From Rutpela maculata (taxonomy: Eukaryota; Arthropoda; Insecta; Coleoptera; Cerambycidae), in assembly GCA_936432065.2 (NCBI GenBank), contig OW386285.2, positions 173,457,984-173,521,983 on the forward strand: DNA of 64,000 nt. Reading direction: 5' to 3'. Of the stretch, positions 56,886-64,000 are shown in pieces. Made by a program: the position numbers and the translations under genes. The notes below the pieces were generated by a model. The model was not told where the DNA came from, ran no database searches, and saw only the letters and a list, made by a program, of their open reading frames with translations. How positions within the stretch are numbered: the stretch's first letter is position 1; each line of letters begins with the position of its first letter.

Positions 56886-57485
56886 AGCCCAATACGGACT
56901 AGGATCGATGATATAAATTATATTATAGTTTTGTATTAAGTAGGCGACAGTGAGCGATACTATAATATATATTATATATTACATATTACAAAAATATCGC
57001 GTATGATTAGAAAGAACAAAATGCCGCGCACGACCCTATAATATTATATCTATATCCAAGCGATATATTATGTGTTTGTAGAAATATGCTTTCCTTGCGA
57101 TACTTCACAGTATATCCCACCCCCGCTTGCGTCTTGTCGCCCGCAAGTGCCAACCATTTCTTGTTTGTTTACGTTTACATGCTCTTAGCGCTTTTCTTTA
57201 ATGTGACTTGTTTAGCATTTTGTGGCAATTAAATAATCTTGAATTAAATGTTTTGTTACTTCTTTATTTAAAAATGGAGCATTTCATAGAAAGTGTAAGA
57301 AAATATCCATATTTGTGGAAAATGGATACAGAGGATTGTAAGTCATTAAAAACACAAACTAGAGATCAGCCTACTAAATATAAAAATTTAATATCCTAGT
57401 CTGCTGCACTTATATTATATATTATATTATATCATTACAAAGTTATAACATATATTATATTATCGTCCATCGTCCGTTGCCGGCT
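56886..57485 (+). mobile_element. PIF/Harbinger-like MITE, 600 bp, with MADF start
   Basis: Ends AGCCCAATACGGACTAGGAT and, reverse-complemented, AAGCCGGCAACGGACGATGG, similar but not identical. Flanked by TTA at 56883-56885 and 57486-57488. An open frame at 57274-57399 reads MEHFIESVRKYPYLWKMDTE, the start of a MADF domain, then loses resemblance after about 35 residues. Subterminal parts are rich in ttatattat. Probably an internally deleted Harbinger-like element. Confidence 0.68.
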
Positions 57486-57488
57486 TTA

Positions 57489-58140
57489 AAGGAGCTGCAG
57501 GCGCGAAAATATATTATTAGATTTTAGACTGGGCACTAGAAGGAAGTGAGTGTGCAAAATGTAAAGACTGCATTTTATCAATGGATATTAGCTGAGAATA
57601 AATAGATGAAAAATTAATAATCCGAATCTTGCCGTCCCATTTTTTTGTCCAATTTTTTTTTGTCCCCCCTCCTCTTACCTACACAGGTTGTACCATTAAT
57701 AATAGACCATAGTTCAAGGGTAGATTCTTTGAATCAAAATATGAGGATATAACCAAACATGCTTTAGTAAATTGTTACTGTGGAAAAAGATACAGGGTGT
57801 CAAAATTGTTTTTTTTTTTTTTTTTTTTTTTGAATATCTCAACTACCTCTTGACCGATCTTCTCCCAATTTCGTAAGGAAACATTTTTTAAGCTAAGAAA
57901 CAATTATTTATATATCACATCACGCTAGCTCATGGAGGACGCCTCATGAGCTATACCTGATAATGAATATTTGTTTCTCTTTTTTTACGAAACGTACTTT
58001 TGGCACTTTTGACTAGAAAATCTCATGCAAAAGTCATTTCTACGTAAAAAAGGTACACTTGGTAGAACTTGATAATTTCAACCGTTTTCGAGAAAACTGC
58101 CTCAAATATGTCAAGAATTCTTTGAAACAAACTTAATTTA
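57489..58140. other. Unannotated intron DNA
   Basis: Contains a T-run of 22 near 57810. No gene seen. Confidence 0.4.
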
Positions 58141-58179
58141 GTCATAATTTATAGTTTTCTCTTATGATGAAAATGATGA

Positions 58180-58440
58180 TTAGAGAATATTTTTAGGTAT
58201 TATGCAAATCACAACTTACACACTTTTTATTTATTAATACCTACTTTCTGTATATTGTTGCCCTAATCTGGGCACGCTAATATACTAGTTAGGTAAATAC
58301 TTTAAAAAATTTATTATTGGAGAACCAATCAAAACAACTACTCTCCTAGCTAATACTGACGAAGTATTGATTTACATGATAGGATTCTTAGCATTTTAAA
58401 GAAGAAAAAAAATATTGAAAATACTTAAATCATTTATAAA
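58180..58440 (+). repeat. Single copy of the palindrome-family unit
   Basis: Matches the first half of the left arm at 62334-62600 (ttaggtattatgcaaatcac, ctaatctgggcacgctaata, ctagctaatactgacgaagt, cttagcattttaaag) with a few differences, but has no inverted partner here. Confidence 0.85.
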
Positions 58441-58735
58441 TGATCATAATACACATCCATTGATACCCTCAAATCGAAAATTGGTTTGATATTAATAGTG
58501 GAGCAAAATTGACCCAGGAATGTCTCGTTTATTTTTTTTTTTTGGCGTAGAACCAGACGAGACCCTGTAGACTTTGTAGAATAGGTTATTTGGGACCTGT
58601 AATGGGCAATTACGATATTTTTCTGTGGTACGGATATTTTTTATTTCGAAAATACTTCAGAAATGTTTAGAAGATTCGTGTTTTTTAAAATGTTCATTAC
58701 CATATCTTCAAATCTATTGAACTTTCGATCTGGTT
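58441..58735. other. Spacer
   Basis: No gene or repeat recognised. Confidence 0.4.
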
Positions 58736-58736
58736 T

Positions 58737-59235
58737 TACTTCCACATCCAATGGAAGTATAGTAACGTAAAAAAAATTTTTGAAAATTTTTATTGTTCAA
58801 ATAGGCTTAATAAAATGTCATGAAACGTCGAGGTTTTAAGTTTGAGCAAAAAAAAATTTCTGTCGGTCCGTCTGTCTGTCTAACTTTTTTTGTGCACTCG
58901 TTTACTCTGAAACCGTTTAAGATATTGTCTAGTTTCATTTTGATTTTATTCCGTTGAAAGGCTGGGGGGGTAAATCGGGGTAAATGGGGGTAAATAGGTA
59001 AATCAAGCAAGAGTCCATAAAATTGGTATTTCGTATATATAAGAGAAGCTAAGGTGTCAAAAATTTTTTGGCATTAGCCACCCCCCCATTACCACCCCTA
59101 CCCCTTTATTAAAGAGGGTGAAAAAAATAAAATTGTCATTTAGTGTGTGTACAAAAATTCAATTTTTTTTTTGTTTTATCCACCCCCGCCACCCTCACCC
59201 TCACTACCGATGTGGCATATCGTTTTATGATATGC
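58737..59235 (-). mobile_element. Helentron-like element, copy 4, 5' truncated
   Basis: 3' hairpin ACTTCCACATCCAATGGAAGT at 58738 (minus orientation), followed by the conserved aaataggctta, gtcatgaaacgtcgag and ctgtcggtccgtctgtctg blocks. It stops near 59235 before the 5' terminus is reached. Confidence 0.62.
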
Positions 59236-59270
59236 CACATTTTTGGAAATATACAATACAATGTATATTA

Positions 59271-59783
59271 GGGTTGTCACGCGAACATTACAATCTCATA
59301 TAACTTTGTTACTTTTGGAGTTAGTAAAATAGTTTAAAAACGAAAGTTACAGAAAATCACGTGTAGTTTCCAAAAATCATTTCAGGAAAACAGGTCGCAT
59401 ATCAGAGATATCAATTTTACATTCATTGTTTTATATCTTTACATAATCTGAAAGGCCAAAAAAAAATCTTTTTAATGATGTATAAAAGAGTAAAAAAACG
59501 TCTAAATTACTATAAAACAATTTATCAAATAAGATGTGGAAAACAAAAGTATGTCATTTAAAATAAACAATATGTTAGTTCTGTCAAGATGTTCATTGAC
59601 AACGAATCTGGGTGTTTAAAAAACTAAAGTAAAGTTCATATCTCCGAAATGCAACTTTCAATTGATTTTCTGAAATGACTTGGAAAATACATGTGTTTTT
59701 CTATTACTTTTATTTTTAAACCTTTTTATGTAACTCCAAAAATAACGAAGATAAATGTAGTTCTAACGTTCACGCGACCACCC
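59271..59783. mobile_element. Fold-back element with about 160-bp arms
   Basis: Left end GGGTTGTCACGCGAACATTA mirrors the right end (reverse complement GGGTGGTCGCGTGAACGTTA). Similarity continues inwards (ttttggagtta, aaaagttacagaaaa…, ttcagaaaa). Arms are about three-quarters alike. No frame inside. Confidence 0.72.
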
Positions 59784-60437
59784 TGTACATTTAGGTTTGT
59801 TATTGCCTGTATGGAGTTTTCTCAAAAATAGAATGTAAGTGGATGGTAAAACAATAAATATTAATAAGAATTTTTATCACCTGCTTTCAATATTTTCGGG
59901 GCGACTTTTTATTATGTATATTGGGGGTAATCATGAACTGAAAGAATTTTTTTTTATTGGAAAATTTGTTTTATATAAATGACGATTTGAAAGCCAAGTT
60001 TTTAGATTATTTGTTTTGGCTGGTAAATTGAGATAATTTTTTACTATAATTTTCTAAATGTCAGTTGTATAAATTACAAAAATAAATAAGTCTCTATTTA
60101 CAGTTGCTTGTGATAAGTAAAATTTCTCTAATTCGCTCTGACTATTCCATACAAGGAATAGCAGGAGGAATTATGTTTTTCATTATTGAAACGGCACCAA
60201 CCCCAGTAGTATATTTATCTCGTTTTGTTGAGACAGAAAAATACACAAAGTTGGCAGTTTACGTGATCGTCTAGATTTTAAAGTTAGGACCCAAATTTAC
60301 GTTGTGATAGTAATTTTATTAACAGATTCTTTTTAAAGTTTGATATTACTTGTTTCTGTTTACTGATTTAATTTATTTACCTTAATTTTGGAAACGTTAA
60401 TAATCATTGTTACTGTTGTTTTATTTGACTGTACTTG
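59784..60437. other. Unannotated intron DNA
   Basis: AT-rich, no gene, no repeat recognised. Confidence 0.4.
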
Positions 60438-60441
60438 ATTT

Positions 60442-60848
60442 GAAGACCTAAGTGGATAAAGGTGTTATGTCACAGTTTTAAAGTTTTGAGTAAATTAAAC
60501 AAAACGGTTTTGAGTTGGAACTTATTTATTTTGCCTTCGATTCAAATGAATAATACCTCATAAAATAGATAATTTTGGGTTATGTTCTTTTGTTTACACT
60601 AATATGAAAGAACAATATCAAGCTGTTATGAAACTAGATTTTTCTGTCCAAAACTGTGTACATCCACTAATATGACTGGTTGTATGTATGACATGGCGCC
60701 TTTATAATTAAAAAGTTTCTATAAAATATTACAAATTTAGAATTCACCGTTTATTGGGTGTTAAATCTATATCAGGGGTGTTCAAAAATTGCATAAAGTA
60801 ATTTTTTTTAAAAATGCGACATTAGCACTTCTATCCACTTAGGTCTTC
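60442..60848. mobile_element. MITE with GAAGACCTAAGTGGATA ends
   Basis: gaagacctaagtggata at 60442 is mirrored at 60832-60848. Similarity extends to about 40 bp (aaggtgttatgtcac against gaagtgctaatgtcgc). attt on both sides may be a 4-bp duplication. No frame. Confidence 0.65.
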
Positions 60849-60954
60849 ATTTAACACTGTAATTCTGAGCTATACTATTGCAATTTAAACTCACTGATTT
60901 CGATTTATTGCTTTAATTTATGGACTTAATCTTGTAAACTCAAATTTTATACTT

Positions 60955-61679
60955 ATTATACTCTTCGCAAAAACGAAGAGTAGATTCTATTTGATCGGCA
61001 CATTTCTAAATCAGTAAATATCGCTCATAGAGAAAACATTTTTATATCGTTATGTTAGTGAACGAATTCTGAACAACTTTCAAAATGTCCGTCTGTCCGT
61101 CCGTCCGTCCGTCCATCCATCTGTCCGTCCGTCACGTTTCTTGTAAGCACGATAACTCAAGAAAGAAAAATCCGATTGTATTGAAATTTGGAGAGTAATT
61201 TAGTGTTAGCTAGAGGAAGAACCCTATTGTTTTTTAACAAAATAGATTGGTAAATAAAAAAGTTATTAGTAATTTAAAATTTAAAAAAATATTTTTTACA
61301 TTTTTTTATGATTCGTAATAAATAGAAACCTTGCGAAATGTTATTTCCTATCACTATTTTTTTTTAATACATTTTACTAATGTGTGTTTCCTAATAATCA
61401 CAATAAATTTTCTAATGGTATATATTACACTCATTAACAATTTTAGTAATAAGAAATGGAGCTGGAGCTGCAAGAGTTTCGTCTCGCAATCCAAGGGTCC
61501 CAGGTTCGATCCCTCACATCGTGATTTTTTTTTTTACATTTTTTTTTTCACAACAAAGTTGGTAGCACAAAATTTAGAATGTCCAAAAACTAACATTATT
61601 TACAAGAAAAATGCGAAGAGTATCCTATAGAATGTGTAACAATTATATAAAAAGCTCAGTAAATGGCGAAGAGTATAAT
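60955..61679. mobile_element. TIR element ATTATACTCTTCGC with tRNA-like insert
   Basis: 14-bp inverted ends ATTATACTCTTCGC (60955-60968) and the reverse complement at 61666-61679. Holds a gtccgtctgtccgtccgtcc run at about 61088 and, at 61457-61523, a tRNA-like segment. A deleted copy lies at 11040-11290. No transposase. Confidence 0.7.
61457..61523 (+). repeat. tRNA-like segment with B box
   Basis: gagctgcaagagtttcgtct followed by gggtcccaggttcgatccct matches the D-stem to T-loop order of a tRNA; GGTTCGATCCC (61503-61513) is a good B box. The 5' acceptor stem pairing fails, so it is a tRNA-derived SINE head or relic, not a functional tRNA gene. Confidence 0.5.
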
Positions 61680-61747
61680 GCTTCCACTAGTTATTCTTGT
61701 AACTTCTTAATCGACTTTCCTGACAACTGATTTAACTGTGATCAGAA

Positions 61748-63718
61748 TTTACTTCCACGTCCAGTGGAAGTATAGTAACGACAAAAAAATTTTTAAAAAT
61801 TTTTATTGTCCAAATAGGCTTAAAATGTCATGAAACGTCGAGATTTTAAGTTTGAGCGAAAAAAAATTTTCTGTCTGTCTGTCGGTCTGTCTGTCTGTCG
61901 GTCTGTCTGTCTGTAACTTTTTTTTGTGCGCACGTTTACTCTGGAACCGTTTGAGATATTGACTTGAAATTTGGTACACATATGTACTTTAACGAGATCT
62001 AGAACTAGATTATATTTTCATCTTGTTCCGTCGAAGGGTTTGGGTGTAAATGGGGTAAATTTGGGGTAAATGGGTAAATCAAGCAGGTAAGAGTCCACGA
62101 AATTGGTATTTAGTATATACAAGAGAAGCTAAGGTCTCAAAAAAAAATTTTAAAGGGGATGAAAAAAAATTGTGATTTAGTGTATGTACAGGAACCAGAA
62201 ACCTCAAAATATTTTTTACTCCATCCATCTCCCCACTACCACCCCTCTATCACCACCCCCACCCCACCACCGATGTGGGGTATCGTTTTATGGGTTTTTG
62301 GGGTAGAAGATTTCAAATATTATATTATTAAAAAATATTATTTAGGTATTATGCAAATCACAACTCACACTTTTTTATTTATTATGAAAATACCTACTTT
62401 CTGTATATTGTTGCCCTAATCTGGGCACGCTAATATACTAGTTAGGTAAATACTTTAAAACACTCATTATTGGAGAGCCAATCAAAACAACTACTCTTCT
62501 AGCTAATACTGACGAAGTATTGAATTACATGATAGGATTCTTAGCATTTTAAAGAAAAAAAAAAAAATATTGAAAATGCTTAAATCATTCATTTATATTT
62601 ATTCATTCACATATTTTTATTTAATATGAAATTATCTAATTTCTGTATATTGGTACCTTAATCGGGTCACGCTAATATACTACTTAGGAAAACACTTTAA
62701 AACACTCATTATTGGAAAACCAATCAAAACAACTACTCTTCTAGCTAATACTGACGAAGTATTGAATTACATGATAGGATTCCTGGCATTTTAAGGCAAA
62801 AAAATATATTGAAGATACTTAAATTATTTATTGAAATTCAGTCATTCACAAGAATTATTGAACCTTACATGATAAAAGCAAATAAATAAAAATAATTAAT
62901 TGTAAAAAATAAATCAAGAATAGGCTTGTAAATAATGAATGAATGTTTCTATACTCTACTGATGAGAACTAACAAGTTCGAAAAAATTTGTACAACTTTT
63001 CTAGAGTTGAAATAGAATGTAAGGTTCAATAATTCTTGTGAATGACTGAATTTCAATAAATAATTTAAGTATCTTCAATATATTTTTTTGCCTTAAAATG
63101 CCAGGAATCCTATCATGTAATTCAATACTTCGTCAGTATTAGCTAGAAGAGTAGTTGTTTTGATTGGTTTTCCAATAATGAGTGTTTTAAAGTGTTTTCC
63201 TAAGTAGTATATTAGCGTGACCCGATTAAGGTACCAATATACAGAAATTAGATAATTTCATATTAAATAAAAATATGTGAATGAATAAATATAAATGAAT
63301 GATTTAAGCATTTTCAATATTTTTTTTTTTTCTTTAAAATGCTAAGAATCCCATCATGTAATTCAATACTTCGTCAGTATTAGCTAGAAGAGTAGTTGTT
63401 TTGATTGGCTCTCCAATAATGAGTGTTTTAAAGTATTTACCTAACTAGTATATTAGCGTGCCCAGATTAGGGCAACAATATACAGAAAGTAGGTATTTTC
63501 ATAATAAATAAAAAAGTGTGAGTTGTGATTTGCATAATACCTAAATAATATTCTCTAATCATGATAAAAGCAAATAAATAAAAATAATTAATTGTAAAAA
63601 ATATTATATTATTAAAGTTCCATAAACAATTATTTTCACATACAAAGTTTTTTCGTTGTGAGTGACATGGATAGAGAATCTGGATGTGGAAGTAGTGATT
63701 CCTTGGGCAGCGGTTTTT
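61748..63718 (-). mobile_element. Helentron-like element, copy 5, with nested palindrome
   Basis: 3' hairpin ACTTCCACGTCCAGTGGAAGT at 61751 (minus orientation). The 5' end at 63680-63718 reads ctggatgtggaagtagtg then attccttgggcagcgg. Body matches copies 1, 2 and 4. Interrupted at about 62333-63603 by the inverted-repeat block; about 16 bp (atattatattattaaa) is present on both sides of the insert. Confidence 0.68.
62334..63552. repeat. Near-perfect inverted repeat, 537-bp arms, 146-bp spacer
   Basis: Left arm 62334-62870, right arm 63017-63552. By eye only an A/T-run length difference and one substitution (cccatc against cctatc near 63350) separate them. Each arm is itself two diverged units of about 250 bp carrying ctagctaatactgacgaagt. 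A 43-bp stretch, atgataaaagcaaataaata and onward, follows the left arm (62869-62911) and recurs after the right arm (63561-63603). Confidence 0.93.
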
Positions 63719-64000
63719 TTTTATTGGTATTTTGTAATTATTGATTTATTTATTTGTCTATCTATACTTTATTTGATTTCATTTATTTCTGAAAAAGTAA
63801 AACAAAGTAAAACACATAAAACGGTTTAATAAATTTATTTTCAGACAATTGTCATTATAATAACCATTAATTAGAATATCAGTTGGGGCAAATGCCACTA
63901 TGGTGAAATCATAATAATATTTGTGGGGACAAATTGTCCAGAATTACATACTAATGGAAGGAGTTCGTGGAGCATATAGTATGTGACTACCTAGAAATTG
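63719..64000. other. End of window, no feature seen
   Basis: AT-rich intron DNA with no gene or repeat terminus recognised. Confidence 0.4.

Noticed and set aside
61457..61523. Functional tRNA gene
   Set aside because: Only the D-to-T part fits; the acceptor stem does not pair and it sits inside a mobile element.

Overview
The window is eukaryotic and AT-rich. It most likely comes from an insect with a large, transposon-loaded genome; the element set would suit a beetle, but the sequence alone does not settle the order. Only one host gene is supported: a DEAD-box RNA helicase of the p68/p62 group (DDX5/DDX17; fly Rm62) on the + strand. Two of its coding exons are present, at 1730-2255 and 56192-56730, joined in phase by a 53.9-kb intron (2256-56191). 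The first exon carries the RS/glycine-rich N-terminus, Q motif, motif I and motif Ia. The second carries the GG doublet, motifs Ib, II (DEAD), III (SAT) and IV. The 5' start and the last helicase motifs lie outside the window. Almost everything else is repeat DNA in this intron or in the flanking introns.

Layout. 1-1729: upstream intron with a short 'ggacgcag' repeat and a tRNA-derived SINE with a TA microsatellite tail. 2256-5750: a fold-back element that cuts off a mariner transposase remnant. 5757-11018: a 121-bp satellite (about 30 monomers, with dimer and trimer higher-order units) split by a 5'-truncated LINE. 11019-13456: small repeats and a LINE. 13457-20502: Ty3/Gypsy element A (identical 456-bp LTRs). 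20503-27421: the rest of the split LINE, a hAT-like MITE, and a LINE whose ORF1 holds an LTR that itself holds a DUF4817-type mariner, plus a solo LTR. 27422-36437: several LINE pieces, a Helentron-like element, and a nearly complete 4.1-kb LINE with a 7-bp target duplication.

36438-45593: tandem repeats, a fold-back, Helentron-like elements, a PIF/Harbinger-like element with a MADF-domain gene, and a 30-bp minisatellite ordered in 90-bp units. 45594-52009: Gypsy element B, same family as A but inverted. 52010-56191: MITEs and a LINE tail. 56731-64000: downstream intron with a Harbinger-like MITE, more Helentron-like copies, fold-backs, a TIR element with a tRNA-like segment, and a near-perfect palindrome with 537-bp arms.

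How the parts relate: the helicase exons are interpreted as spliced across the repeat cluster. The mobile elements are mostly broken copies (frameshifts, nonsense codons, lost catalytic residues), so they act now mainly as intron ballast, possible dsRNA sources and recombination substrates. No CRISPR array, operon or bacterial-style system is present. I found no clearly new functional system; the strongest unusual signals are the long palindrome, the Helentron-like family, the two higher-order tandem arrays and the repeated ATAT target of one LTR lineage.
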